From Ectopseudomonas khazarica (GTDB lineage: Bacteria; Pseudomonadota; Gammaproteobacteria; Pseudomonadales; Pseudomonadaceae), in NCBI RefSeq assembly GCF_004521985.1, contig NZ_SBHZ01000007.1, positions 62,001 to 126,000 of the forward strand: 64,000 nt of DNA, read 5' to 3'. This document shows positions 33,238 to 42,413 of this stretch, in pieces. Each line of letters opens with the position of its first letter. The first letter of the stretch is position 1. A model generated the notes under the pieces. That model was given only the letters and a program-made list of their open reading frames with translations, was not told the DNA's origin and made no database searches. A program made the position numbers and the translations under genes.

Positions 33238-35151
33238 CTACCAGCCGCCGCCTCCGCCGCCGCCAGCCCCTCCGCCGGAGGAGCCGCCGCCATGCGAGGC
33301 GGACGAGCCGGAGCCGCTGTCGTCGCTGCTGGAGCCGGAGAAGCTGTCGACCGATCTCGGCGCCTCGGGTGGCACGGACGCCGTCATCAGCATCCGGTCG
33401 AGGTTCCAGGCCAGCGTCATCGCCTCACCCGAGGTCATCAGTTGCGTGAAACCCTGTGGCTGGTAGTCCACCTCCACCGGCGCCAGCGTGCCCTTGCGCA
33501 GCTCGGCGGTGAAGCGCTGGGTCCACTGCCGCTCGACCCCCAGGGCCATGGCGTAGGGCAGATGCCGCTCGTACAGCGCGATGCTCATCACCGGAGCCTG
33601 ACCCGCCTTGTCCAGCACGTCCCTCTCGGCCAGGCTCAGGTAGTTGCGGTAGCCCTCCAGCTCTTCGAGCAGGCGCCGTCCGGCGATGGTCGGCGAGCGC
33701 ATGAGCTTGCGTGCCACGGCGACGATGGCGAACAGTGCCAGACACTGCAGCACGGCATCGCCGCCCACCAGGCCTGCGGCCACGCCCAGGCACGCCAGGG
33801 CGAACAGCAGCAGCGGGAGTCCGGCCCCGATCATCCCGTGGGTCAGGCAGTAGAGCGTCCCGGCCCCCAGCAGCATTGCCAGCAGCATCAGCCAGACGGC
33901 GTTGTTCGCAGCCTCCGCGTCGCCCGTGGACGTCACCAGCAGCGCGATCCCCGTCACCAGGGCGAAGAAGGCACCGAACAGCCAGTGCCCGGTAGCATTG
34001 CTGAAGTTGTTCCGCTCGATCCCTTTGACGCTCTTCAGCAGCACCTCCAGGGCGTTCGCCAGACGCGGTTCGTAGCGCCCGCCCAGAGTCAGCGAGCCGC
34101 CCTCCCGCGTGATCAGGGCATTGAGCACGCGCCGCTCCTCCTCGCGTATGGCATCCCCGTCCACCTCGCCCCGCGTCAGCACCAGGCCGCTGGTGTCGCG
34201 TTGCAGGCTGAGCCAGCCGCGAATGGCCAGGTCGGTGAACATGATGCTCAGCGCCCGCACGCCCTTGCGGTCATGCTTCAGGCCACGGCGCCACACGTAC
34301 CCGGCCATCAGCGGACTGACGCCCCGTGGCAGCTCGAACAGCGGGATCACCAGGCCCTTGGCCGGCCCGCGCCCCTTCGCCCACCAGATCAGTGCGTAGA
34401 ACAGCAGCAACCCGCTGAAAGCGGCCACCAGCAGAATGCGCCGCAGGTTGTCGGCGAGCAGCACCAGCAACTCGTCCCACCAGCCGGGGCGAGTGACCAG
34501 GCCCGCCTGCCAGGCCAGGGCGACGGTAAAACCTTCACGCGCATCCAGCTCGCGCGTGGTCGCCAGGCGCAGGCGGTTGCCCTGCTGCTCGAGCACCTCG
34601 TAGGCCCCTTCACGCGAACCCCGGTAGCCGGTGTAGCCGTGTGCCGCCTGGATCTGCGCGCCCTCCGGCAGCAGTACCTCGACGCTGGCATGGCGGATCG
34701 GCAGCGACCAGTCATTGCCGGTCACGTTCCAGTAGAGTTCATCGACGCTGGCGTGATGCAGCAGCTGCGCATTCATCCGGTAGGTCAGTTCGTAGACATG
34801 AGGCCCGGACTCGAGCCGCACATCGGCGCTGCCCAGACGCAGACGCAGGGCATGCTCGAGGCGCTGCTCGGTGACGCTTTCCGGACGCCCGTCACGCGTG
34901 GCCGATATCAGTGTCAGCGGCGTGCTGCGCAACAGGCCGTTGCCCAGGCGATAGCGGACGGGAATGTCGCGGTAGATACCACGGACGATCATCTTGCCTT
35001 CGGCCGTCACCGCGATGCGCTCGGTCACCAGCACCTCGCCACTCGGCTCGACCTGCATGCGCACGTCATAGGCCTGAATCGCCTCCTCGGCACGCAGGCC
35101 GAACGCACACAAACAGCACAGCCACAACAGCACCCGCAGTCTTCCTGACAT
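33238..35151 (-). CDS. DUF2207 membrane protein (copy B)
   Basis: 637 residues. Signal peptide (VLLWLCCLCAFGLRA-EE), then the N-terminal DUF2207 beta domain (VEPSGEVLVTERIAVTAEGKMIVRGIYRDIPVRY, ELTYRMNAQLLHHASVDELYWNVTGNDW). A transmembrane segment (LLVAAFSGLLLFYALIWW, about 240) precedes a cytoplasmic part (LPRGVSPLMAGYVWRRGLKHDRKG), a group of helices at about 390-480, and a low-complexity Ser/Gly tail ending GGGGGW. The family is found with LemA proteins; its function is unknown. It is a paralogue of the next gene, 134 bp away, and both follow lemA on the minus strand. Confidence 0.88.
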   Translation of the reverse strand: MSGRLRVLLWLCCLCAFGLRAEEAIQAYDVRMQVEPSGEVLVTERIAVTAEGKMIVRGIYRDIPVRYRLGNGLLRSTPLTLISATRDGRPESVTEQRLEHALRLRLGSADVRLESGPHVYELTYRMNAQLLHHASVDELYWNVTGNDWSLPIRHASVEVLLPEGAQIQAAHGYTGYRGSREGAYEVLEQQGNRLRLATTRELDAREGFTVALAWQAGLVTRPGWWDELLVLLADNLRRILLVAAFSGLLLFYALIWWAKGRGPAKGLVIPLFELPRGVSPLMAGYVWRRGLKHDRKGVRALSIMFTDLAIRGWLSLQRDTSGLVLTRGEVDGDAIREEERRVLNALITREGGSLTLGGRYEPRLANALEVLLKSVKGIERNNFSNATGHWLFGAFFALVTGIALLVTSTGDAEAANNAVWLMLLAMLLGAGTLYCLTHGMIGAGLPLLLFALACLGVAAGLVGGDAVLQCLALFAIVAVARKLMRSPTIAGRRLLEELEGYRNYLSLAERDVLDKAGQAPVMSIALYERHLPYAMALGVERQWTQRFTAELRKGTLAPVEVDYQPQGFTQLMTSGEAMTLAWNLDRMLMTASVPPEAPRSVDSFSGSSSDDSGSGSSASHGGGSSGGGAGGGGGGGW

Positions 35152-35285
35152 GACACTCTCCTCGATGCGCGTACCTGCGCAGCCATCTCTCGGGCAAATC
35201 GGAGCGGCACCCTACCCGAGCGCCCCGGCGAGAAAAAGCGAATACCGCACAGGCGCGGGATATTCGCCGGCACGGCGACGGCGTG

Positions 35286-37217
35286 CTACCAGCCGCCGCC
35301 TCCACCGCCACCGCCGCCGCCACCGGAGGAGCCGCCCCCGGACGAACCACCCGAGGAGCCGCCCGACGAACTGCTCGACGGTGGCGTCGAGGCCAGGGCG
35401 GCCACACTGCTCAGGCCCGTGGCCAGGGCGCTGCTCATGACCTGCGCCGAGCTGAAACGGCGACGGCTCTCATACCAGTCCGGCTGGTAATCACGCAGCT
35501 GCGGATCGATCAGGCCACTGGCCAGCGCCTCGCTGAAACGCGCGCTCCATTTGTCCTCCACACCCAGGGCCATGGCGTAGGGCAGATGGCGCTCGTACAG
35601 CGCGATGCTCATCGCCGGGGCATCGGCGGCCAGCGCCAGGACGTCGCGCTCGGCCAGTTGCAGGTAGTCACGGTAGCCTTCGAGGCCGTCCAGCAGGCGG
35701 CGCCCGAGCAGCGTCGGCGCCGGCAGCAGGATGTAGGACACCACCAATAGCAGCAGATACAGCGCGATCAGCAGAATGGCCGCCCAGGACGTCACCTCGG
35801 CGATCATCAGCAGGCCCATCGGGACCGGCCAGAAGAACATCAGTGCGCCGAAGCCCATGCCGAGCTTCTTGCCGAACGACGGCTGGTGCAGCGCCAGCGT
35901 GAACATGATCAGCGACGCCACGGCGAAGGCCAGGCTGAACGCCAGCCCAACCAGCGCCATGGGCCAGTCGTCGTCGCCCCTGGCGTCGACCAGCAGCATC
36001 GTCAGACACGCCAGCAAGGCCCAGAACAGGCCCAGCGTCCAGATCCCACGGTTGTTGCTGAACCAGGCCTTGCCCTGTTTGCTCAGGTGTTCACCGAGGC
36101 CACCGAGGGCGTCGGCCATGCGCGGCTCGTACTTGCTGCCGACCTGCAACGAGGCATCCGCCTTATCGGCAGGCAGCAGGCGTTCGAGCACATCGGCGTC
36201 GAGCGCCGTCAGCTCACCACCTGCCTCGGTGCTGCGGCTCAGGATGAAGCCACTGCGCGGCCGGTCCTTGATCAGCAGGTGCTTGCCGATGGCCATGTCG
36301 GTAAGCCATACGCCGAAGGCGTGCGCCGCCGAGAAATCGCCACGCAGGCCGCGGTGCCAGAGGTAGCCCACCTGTACCGCCGTCATGTTCTGTGGCGCCT
36401 CGAACAGGGGAATGATCACGCCCTTGCGCGGGTCTCGCCCGACGCGACACCAGGCGATCAGGTAGAACAGCGCGAGCCCGACCAGCAACGCCGCGCCGAG
36501 GGCCAGGCCCAGATTGTCACGCAGCAACTGGGCGGCACGTTGCATGGCCGTGGGCCGTGGCACCAGGCCCGCCTGCCAGTCCACCGCGACCGTCAGGCCG
36601 TGATAGGCCGGCAGTTGCCCGGTAGTGGCCAGGCTCACGAAGTCGTCACTGCGCAGCAGTACCTCATAGTCCTTTCCCTGCGCGCCAGAGGCCCCCGTGT
36701 AGGCCGCCAGCTGGCCGATCCGCGCCCCGCCGGGCAGGCGCACCTCGACCGAGGCACGGCGAATGGGAAAGACCCAGCCGTTGCCGGTGACGTTCCAGTA
36801 CAGCTCATCGCGATCGGCGTGATGCAGCAGGGCGCGCGCCACCCGGTAGCGCAGCTCGTAGCGATAGCGCCCAGGCTCGAGCAGCACCGACGACGAGCCG
36901 AGGTAGTAGCGCACCCAGGCGCCGTTGCGTTCGCTGTGCACCGACTCGGGCTGGCCATCGCGGGTCACCCCCAGCAGGGTGATCGGGCTGGTCTCCCGCA
37001 GGCCCGCCGGCAACGCATAGCTGACCGGCAGATCGCGGTAGATGCCACGCTGGATATCCTGCCCCTCGGCACGCACGAGGATGCGCTCGGTGACCAGCAG
37101 GTTGCCATCGCTCTCGACCTGCAGGGTCACGGCGAAGTGTTCGATCGCTTCTTCCGCCAGTGCCAGACCGGGCAGCAGGCAGGCCACCAGCAACAGGCCA
37201 CGTAGCCATCCTTGCAT
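35286..37217 (-). CDS. DUF2207 membrane protein (copy A)
   Basis: 643 residues with the same layout as copy B: signal peptide (LLVACLLPGLALA-EE), DUF2207 domain (VESDGNLLVTERILVRAEGQDIQRGIYRDLPVSY, HHADRDELYWNVTGNGW), transmembrane helix (LALGAALLVGLALFYLIAWC), VQVGYLWHRGLRGDFSA, a cluster of helices and a Ser/Gly tail ending GGGGGGGGW. The repeated DELYWNVTGN block and AMSIALYERHLPYAMALGVE, shared with copy B, show duplication. The start lies 2 bases after the lemA stop, so lemA and this gene are co-translated. Confidence 0.88.
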   Translation of the reverse strand: MQGWLRGLLLVACLLPGLALAEEAIEHFAVTLQVESDGNLLVTERILVRAEGQDIQRGIYRDLPVSYALPAGLRETSPITLLGVTRDGQPESVHSERNGAWVRYYLGSSSVLLEPGRYRYELRYRVARALLHHADRDELYWNVTGNGWVFPIRRASVEVRLPGGARIGQLAAYTGASGAQGKDYEVLLRSDDFVSLATTGQLPAYHGLTVAVDWQAGLVPRPTAMQRAAQLLRDNLGLALGAALLVGLALFYLIAWCRVGRDPRKGVIIPLFEAPQNMTAVQVGYLWHRGLRGDFSAAHAFGVWLTDMAIGKHLLIKDRPRSGFILSRSTEAGGELTALDADVLERLLPADKADASLQVGSKYEPRMADALGGLGEHLSKQGKAWFSNNRGIWTLGLFWALLACLTMLLVDARGDDDWPMALVGLAFSLAFAVASLIMFTLALHQPSFGKKLGMGFGALMFFWPVPMGLLMIAEVTSWAAILLIALYLLLLVVSYILLPAPTLLGRRLLDGLEGYRDYLQLAERDVLALAADAPAMSIALYERHLPYAMALGVEDKWSARFSEALASGLIDPQLRDYQPDWYESRRRFSSAQVMSSALATGLSSVAALASTPPSSSSSGGSSGGSSGGGSSGGGGGGGGGGGW

Positions 37218-37219
37218 GT

Positions 37220-37786
37220 TCAGAACTCCATCTTCGGTGACTCGGCGTCACCCGGATCATCCAGGCTGAAGTACTCGGCCTGCTCGAAGGCGAACGCCCG
37301 CGCCACCAGGTTGCTCGGCACCGACTCGACCAGCACGTTCAGTTCGCGCACCGCACCATTGTAGTAACGCCGGGCCATCTGGATATGGTTCTCGACCTCG
37401 CTGATCGAGCCCTGCAGCTCGCGAAAGCGCTGGTCCGCCTTGAGCTCCGGGTAATCCTCCACCAGCAGGAACAGCTGACGCAGCTGGCTGCCCAGTTGCG
37501 CCTCCACCGGCGCCCGCTGGCCCAGCGGCGAATCCGTCAGCTGCTCCGCGCGCTGCCGCTCACGCACCAGCCGCTCCAGCGTCTGCTGCTCGTAGCCCAG
37601 GTACTGCCGCACGCACTCCACCAGCGCCGGGATCAGGCTGGAGCGCCGCTTGAGCTGCACATCGATGCCGCTCGCGGCCTCGGCCACGCGGTGGCGATTG
37701 AACACCAGGCGGTTGTAGTAAAAGACCGTCGCACCGGCCAGCACCAGCAGCGCGCCGACGCTCCACCATAAACCCGAACCCTGCAT
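37220..37786 (-). CDS. LemA family protein
   Basis: 188 residues. One N-terminal transmembrane helix (LWWSVGALLVLAGATVFYYNRLV), then the LemA helical bundle (AEAASGIDVQLKRRSSLIPALVECVRQYLGYEQQ, ELQGSISEVENHIQMARRYYNGAVRELN, and the closing FAFEQAEYFSLDD). The pattern IDVQLKRRxxLIPxLVE is the family hallmark. LemA proteins are membrane-anchored and of unknown biochemical role; pairing with DUF2207 proteins that have a low-complexity tail is common. First gene of the leftward lemA-DUF2207-DUF2207 unit. Confidence 0.92.
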   Translation of the reverse strand: MQGSGLWWSVGALLVLAGATVFYYNRLVFNRHRVAEAASGIDVQLKRRSSLIPALVECVRQYLGYEQQTLERLVRERQRAEQLTDSPLGQRAPVEAQLGSQLRQLFLLVEDYPELKADQRFRELQGSISEVENHIQMARRYYNGAVRELNVLVESVPSNLVARAFAFEQAEYFSLDDPGDAESPKMEF

Positions 37787-37900
37787 AGCTTCTCCTTGTT
37801 CAGCCTGTTGTGACGGCGACTGTCCTCATCGCGACACCCCGGGGGGACATCCCGGCGCGATGCTCGTATCCTGTAATGCCAGCCAACCCGCGAGGCCCGC

Positions 37901-39820
37901 ATGCAGATCGAGCTGATCGAGATACGCGATCACCTGAATCGCTTCGCCCCCTTCGACAATCTGCCGGAGCAGACCCTCGACGATATCGCCCGGCAAGTGC
38001 AAGTAGGCTACTTCAAGGCCGGCAGCGAAATCCTCATCGCTGGCGAACCGATCCACGAACTGCACTATGTACGCAGTGGCGCGGTGGAGATCCACCGGCG
38101 CAGTGGCGAGCTGCACAATCGCCTGACCGAAGGCGACCTCTTCGGCCAGGCCGGCCTGCTGCGTGGCAACAAGGTACGCCTGGCCGCCAGGGCGCTGGAA
38201 GACAGCCTGATCTATTTCATCCCCGGCCCGCTGTTCCAGCAGCTGTGCGACCAGTTCGACAGCTTCGCCGATTTCGTCGAGGCCGAAGGCCAGTCGCGGC
38301 TCAAGTCGGCCCTGGAAGACAGCCACGGCAAGGCCAGCGAGCTGATGAAGATCAAGGTGCGCAAACTGATCGGCCGGGCGCCGGTCAGCGTGCCGCTGGA
38401 CATGCCCGTGCAGCAGGTGGCGCAGGTGATGAGCGAGCAGAGCGTGTCCTCGGTGATCATCGTCAACCCCGGCCGGCGCTGGCCCAACCCGGCGCAGGTG
38501 CAGGTCGCCGACCAGCAGACCCAGGTGATGGCGGGCATCCTCACCGACCGCGACCTGCGCGTGCGCGTCCTCGCCGAAGGGCTGCCCGGCGACACCCCGG
38601 TCAGCCAGGTGATGACACCCGGCCCGGTCACCGTGCAGGCCGACGAGTCGGTGTTCGAGGCCATGCTGTGCATGCTGCGCAACAACATCCACCACCTGCC
38701 GGTGCTGCAACGCCGGCGCCCGGTGGGCATGATCTCCCTCGCCGACGTCATCCGCTACGAGTCGCGCAGCAGCCTGTACCTGGTCAACAGCATCTTCAAC
38801 AAGGACTCCGTGGACGGCCTCAAGGGCCTGCTGCCGGACCTGCACGCCACCTTCGTGCGCATGGTCGCCGACGATGCCAGCGCACACATGGTGGGCCGCG
38901 CCATGAGCAGCATCGGCCGCGCCTTCACCCGCCGCCTGCTGGTGCTCGCCGAGGAGAACCTGGGGCCGCCGCCGGTGCCCTACTGTTTCATGATCGCCGG
39001 CTCGATGGCGCGCGACGAACAGCTGCTGCTCACCGACCAGGACAACGCCCTGGTGCTCGACGACAGCTTCGACCCGGAACAGCACGACGCCTACTTCGCC
39101 GAACTGGCGCAGTTCGTCAGCAACGGCCTGGCCGCCTGCGGCTACGCCTACTGCAAGGGCGGCATCATGGCCAGCAACCCCAAGTGGCGCCAGCCGCTGA
39201 AGGTCTGGCGCAGCTACTTCACGCGCTGGATCGAGCAGCCCAACCCCGAGACCCTGCTCAACAGCAGCATCTTCTTCGACCTCGACGGGGTGTACGGCAA
39301 GACCGCGCTGGTGGAGAACCTCAAGGAGCTGCTGGCGGAAAAGGCCAGCGGTACCCCGGCCTTCCTCGCCGCACTGGCGCGCAACGCCCTCAACCGCACG
39401 CCGCCGCTGGGCTTCTTCCGCACCTTCGTGATGGAAACCGACGGCCGCCAGAAGAACATCATCAACCTCAAGGGACGCGGCACCGCGCCGCTCACCGACC
39501 TGATCCGCGTGCACGCCCTGGCCTGCGGCTCCAAGGCGCAGAACTCGCTGGAGCGCCTCGACGCCATCGCCGCCACCAAGCTGCTGCCCAAGGAAGCCCT
39601 GGATCACCTGCGCTACGCCTTCGAGTTCCTCAGCCTGGTGCGCATCCGCCACCAGGCGCGCGAGGTGGAAGCCGGCAACCCGCCGGACAACTACGTCGAG
39701 CCGGAGCAGTTCAGCTCCAGCGAACGCCACCACCTCAAGGAAGCCTTCCAGGTGGTGAGCAACGCGCAGAAATTCCTGCGCTTCCGCTACCCGGCCCAAC
39801 CGCTGACCCGTCCGCAATGA
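37901..39820 (+). CDS. cNMP-binding, CBS-pair and DUF294 nucleotidyltransferase-like protein
   Basis: 639 residues, with modules in order. A cyclic-nucleotide-binding domain comes first (about 15-140: FKAGSEILIAGEPIHELHYVRSGAVEI, LFGQAGLL). It is followed by two CBS motifs (about 160-285: VSVPLDMPVQQVAQVMSEQSVSSVIIV and VTVQADESVFEAMLCMLRNNIHHLPVL). A DUF294 GlnD-like nucleotidyltransferase domain (FMIAGSMARDEQLLLTDQDNALVLDD, with GS and DxD-like acids) and its C-terminal helical partner complete the protein. Probably a cytoplasmic signalling enzyme that senses nucleotides. GAGG sits 6 bases before the ATG; the stop overlaps the next start (ATGA). The pairing with an exonuclease gene is common in Pseudomonas. 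Confidence 0.92.
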   Translation: MQIELIEIRDHLNRFAPFDNLPEQTLDDIARQVQVGYFKAGSEILIAGEPIHELHYVRSGAVEIHRRSGELHNRLTEGDLFGQAGLLRGNKVRLAARALEDSLIYFIPGPLFQQLCDQFDSFADFVEAEGQSRLKSALEDSHGKASELMKIKVRKLIGRAPVSVPLDMPVQQVAQVMSEQSVSSVIIVNPGRRWPNPAQVQVADQQTQVMAGILTDRDLRVRVLAEGLPGDTPVSQVMTPGPVTVQADESVFEAMLCMLRNNIHHLPVLQRRRPVGMISLADVIRYESRSSLYLVNSIFNKDSVDGLKGLLPDLHATFVRMVADDASAHMVGRAMSSIGRAFTRRLLVLAEENLGPPPVPYCFMIAGSMARDEQLLLTDQDNALVLDDSFDPEQHDAYFAELAQFVSNGLAACGYAYCKGGIMASNPKWRQPLKVWRSYFTRWIEQPNPETLLNSSIFFDLDGVYGKTALVENLKELLAEKASGTPAFLAALARNALNRTPPLGFFRTFVMETDGRQKNIINLKGRGTAPLTDLIRVHALACGSKAQNSLERLDAIAATKLLPKEALDHLRYAFEFLSLVRIRHQAREVEAGNPPDNYVEPEQFSSSERHHLKEAFQVVSNAQKFLRFRYPAQPLTRPQ

Positions 39821-40524
39821 GTGCCGATCACAACCCGGACTGGCCGCAGCGCTTCGCCGAACTCGCCGCCAGCAGTCAGGACGAACGCCTGCGCGCCTAC
39901 TACGCGGCCGGCTGCATCACCGCCGATACGCCCCTGGCCGAGGCGCCGCTGGTGGCGCTGGACGTGGAAACCACCGGCCTCGATCCGCGCGAACATGCCA
40001 TCGTCAGCCTCGGCCTGGTGCCGCTGGACCTGCAGCGCATCCGCTGCGCCGAGGCGCGCTACTGGGTGGTCAAACCCACCAGCGAGCTGAGCGCCGAGTC
40101 GGTCACCTTCCACCACATCACCCACTCCGACATCCGCCACGCACCGCGCCTGGCCCATGTGCTGGAGGAACTGCTGGAGGCCCTGGCGGGCAAGGTGGTG
40201 GTGGCGCACTACCGCAACATCGAGCGCAACTTCCTCGACCAGGCCCTGCGCGAGCACCTGGGCGAGGGGCTGCTCTTCCCCATCATCGACACCATGGAGC
40301 TGGAAGCGCGCCTGCATCCCAAGCGCACGGTCAGCTGGTGGGACCGCCTGCGCGGCCGTGAACCGCTGTCCATCCGCCTGGCCGACAGCCGCCTGCGCTA
40401 TGGCCTGCCGCTGTACAGCGCCCACCACGCCCTGACCGACGCCCTCGCCTGCGGCGAACTGCTGCAAGCCCAGGTGGCCAGGCACTACCCGGCGCATACG
40501 CCGGTAGGCGCGCTGTGGAGCTGA
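39817..40524 (+). CDS. 3'-5' exonuclease, DnaQ/DEDDh type
   Basis: 235 residues. DEDDh motifs: ExoI ALDVETTGLDPREHAIVS (DxE), ExoII VVAHYRNIERNFLD (His and Asp region) and ExoIII SAHHALTDALACGEL (HxxxxD). It resembles the epsilon-like exonuclease domain, without the polymerase-interacting tail. It probably trims DNA or RNA 3' ends. It is translationally coupled to the cNMP/CBS/DUF294 gene through ATGA. Its stop codon lies inside the first REP core of the repeat array that follows. Confidence 0.9.
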   Translation: MSADHNPDWPQRFAELAASSQDERLRAYYAAGCITADTPLAEAPLVALDVETTGLDPREHAIVSLGLVPLDLQRIRCAEARYWVVKPTSELSAESVTFHHITHSDIRHAPRLAHVLEELLEALAGKVVVAHYRNIERNFLDQALREHLGEGLLFPIIDTMELEARLHPKRTVSWWDRLRGREPLSIRLADSRLRYGLPLYSAHHALTDALACGELLQAQVARHYPAHTPVGALWS

Positions 40525-40990
40525 AGCCGCTCCTACAGGCCCGTCGTGCCGGCCGAGTCACGCAGGGTGGATAACGCGAAGCTTATCCACCACCAGGCGA
40601 GCGGATGGCTAAGATATGGCCGGCGGAGCGCCATCTGCTCAACGCCGCAAAAGCATCGCGGCTGAAGCCGCTCCTACAGGTCCGTCGTGTCGGCCGCGTA
40701 GGGTGGATAACGCGAAGCTTATCCACCAGCAGGCTAGCGGATAGCCAAGATATGGCCGGCAGAGCACCGTCTGCTCAACGCCGCAGAAGCATCGCGGCTG
40801 AAGCCGCTCCTACGGGTCCGTCGTGTCGGCCAAGTCACGTAGGGTGGATAACGCGAAGCGTATCCACCAGCAGGCGAGCGGATAGCCAAGATATGGCCGG
40901 CGGAGCACCGTCTGCTCAACGCCGCAGAAGCATCGCGGCTGAAGCCGCTCCTACGGGGTCGGTGGCGCGAGCAAGTAGCCTGCACCCTAC
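40521..40990. repeat. Tandem array of about 140-bp REP/palindrome units
   Basis: Units begin at 40521, 40662, 40798 and 40939 (spacings 141, 136 and 141 bp; the last is partial). Each unit contains a CTGAAGCCGCTCCTAC REP core, a GGTGGATAA-N8-TTATCCACC palindrome (for example 40566-40591), an 'AAGATATGGCCGGC' segment and 'CTGCTCAACGCCGCA'. Units differ by a few substitutions, so they are not freshly duplicated. The 514 bp from 40525 to 41038 hold no convincing gene; an open frame at 40605-41003 is the repeat read through. Confidence 0.85.
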
Positions 40991-41038
40991 GGGCTCCGCG
41001 TGAGGATCATCCATTCAGGACAAAGCAGATACACACCC

Positions 41039-41200
41039 ATGAATCGCCGCAAGAAGATCAAGCAACTACTCGAAGCCCACGCCAGGAAGGCCAACGCCAA
41101 GCTCGCGCCCAAGAGCAACAAACCCAAGTACATCAGCAAGGCCGACAGGGCGAAGCTGGCGGCTGAGGCCGCTCAAGAGAGCGTCACGCCCGCTGAGTAA
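41039..41200 (+). CDS. DUF2986 small basic protein
   Basis: 53 residues: MNRRKKIKQLLEAHARKANAKLAPKSNKPKYISKADRAKLAAE with a short acidic end. This is the DUF2986 pattern (MNRRKKI...KKANAKL...NKPKYISKADRAKL). Very basic, soluble, no Cys; possibly nucleic-acid or ribosome associated, but no function is known. It lies between repeat units of the preceding array and the extra copy at 41217-41340. The upstream ribosome binding site is weak (CAAAGCAGAT). Confidence 0.8.
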   Translation: MNRRKKIKQLLEAHARKANAKLAPKSNKPKYISKADRAKLAAEAAQESVTPAE

Positions 41201-41216
41201 GACGCAGACAGAGAAC

Positions 41217-41340
41217 ATCGCGGCTGAAGTCGCTCCTACAGGCCAGCCGCGTAGGGTGGATAACGCGAAGCTTATCCACCATCAGGCGGACGGATGGCCA
41301 AGATATGGCTTGGCTAAGCGCCGCAAAAGCATCGCGGCCA
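41217..41340. repeat. Dispersed fifth copy of the 140-bp unit
   Basis: It contains the REP core with one change (GGCTGAAGTCGCTCCTAC), the GGTGGATAA/TTATCCACC palindrome, AAGATATGGC and CGCCGCAAAAGCATCGCGGC, in the same order as in the array at 40521. The DUF2986 gene is thus bracketed by the repeat. Confidence 0.8.
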
Positions 41341-41367
41341 ACGCCCCTCCCACAGGAGGCAGTGGAA

Positions 41368-42270
41368 CTAACCCAGCACCTTGTCCGCCGTGTACACCGC
41401 CTCGTCGAGAAACGCGTTGACCGCCGGATGGTCGCGTTCGCCCTTGCGATAGGCGAGGAACACGCCGCGCTGGATGTCGGGCAGCAGGGGCACGGCGGTG
41501 ACACCGGGCAGCGGGCGGACCAGGCGCAGGCCGGAGACGATGGAGATGGAGTTGCCGGAAGCGACCATCGCCGCGACCATCTCGAAACCGGCGCAGTGCG
41601 CATTGATGCGCGGCGCGAAGCCCGAACGGCGACACAGGTTGGTGATGAATTCGCCGAACGAGCTGCCGGTGGAGTCCAGCGCCCAGGCCTCCTCGCGCAG
41701 GTCGGCGATGGTCAGGCTGGCGTGCCTGGCCAGGGCGTGGTCGATGGGCAGCAGCACGTGCAGCAGGTCCTGGGTCAGCGGGATCAGCGCGTAGTGCTCG
41801 CGGTTCTCGTCCGGGGTCACGGCCAGGTCGTCGATCACCGCCACGTCGATCTGCCAGGCGCCCAGGGCACTGAGACTTTCCTGCGGCTCCAGCTCCAGCA
41901 CCACCACGTTCAAGCGGGGATAGCTGCTGCGCAGGGCGCGCACGGTTTCCGCGATCACCGCCACGGAGATCGACGCGAAGGCCGCCACGCGCAGTTCGCC
42001 GGCCACTTCACCACGCAGCAGCGCCAGCTCCGAGCGGGCTTCGTCGAGCACCATGAGGATGCGCTCGGCATGCGCCACCAGACGCTCGCCGGCCGGCGTC
42101 AGCACGACGCCGCGCCCACGCCGCTCGATCAGCGCGACATCCACCTCGCGTTCGAGCAAGGCGACCTGTTGCGACACGGCCGACGGCGTCAGGTGCAACG
42201 ACTCGGCAGCGGCCGCCATGGTGCGGCAACGGGCCAGTTCACGCAGGGTGCGCAGGCGGGTGATGTCCAT
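41368..42270 (-). CDS. LysR-family transcriptional regulator
   Basis: 300 residues. The N-terminal winged helix-turn-helix has the LysR consensus (LRTLRELARCRTMAAAAESLHLTPSAVSQQVALLEREV, ERRGRGVVLTPAGERLV). The effector domain (about 90-300) has two Rossmann-like lobes (LRVAAFASISVAVI, IDVAVIDDL, GNSISIVSGLRLV). It is divergent from the L-serine dehydratase gene across an AT-rich 143-bp spacer that holds GTTA-N8-TAAC (42285-42300), a possible LysR site. The probable role is control of the serine dehydratase and perhaps of itself. Confidence 0.9.
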   Translation of the reverse strand: MDITRLRTLRELARCRTMAAAAESLHLTPSAVSQQVALLEREVDVALIERRGRGVVLTPAGERLVAHAERILMVLDEARSELALLRGEVAGELRVAAFASISVAVIAETVRALRSSYPRLNVVVLELEPQESLSALGAWQIDVAVIDDLAVTPDENREHYALIPLTQDLLHVLLPIDHALARHASLTIADLREEAWALDSTGSSFGEFITNLCRRSGFAPRINAHCAGFEMVAAMVASGNSISIVSGLRLVRPLPGVTAVPLLPDIQRGVFLAYRKGERDHPAVNAFLDEAVYTADKVLG

Positions 42271-42413
42271 GGCAGGATCTCAATAGTTAAGAGTTTCTAA
42301 CGAATATATTAAAAATAAATCAGTATACATAATGATAAAGCCGTTCTTAGATAGGGTTGTCCACACGCGCGGAACCGGGCGCGTGTCCACTCACCCAGAA
42401 GAAGAACCTCGCC

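Noticed and set aside
40605..41003. 132-codon open frame with internal amino-acid repeats
   Set aside because: The repeats are the 140-bp DNA units read in one frame; there is no ribosome binding site, and composition reflects the palindromes.
40521..41340. CRISPR array
   Set aside because: Units are about 140 bp, nearly wholly repeated, with no unique spacers and no cas genes.
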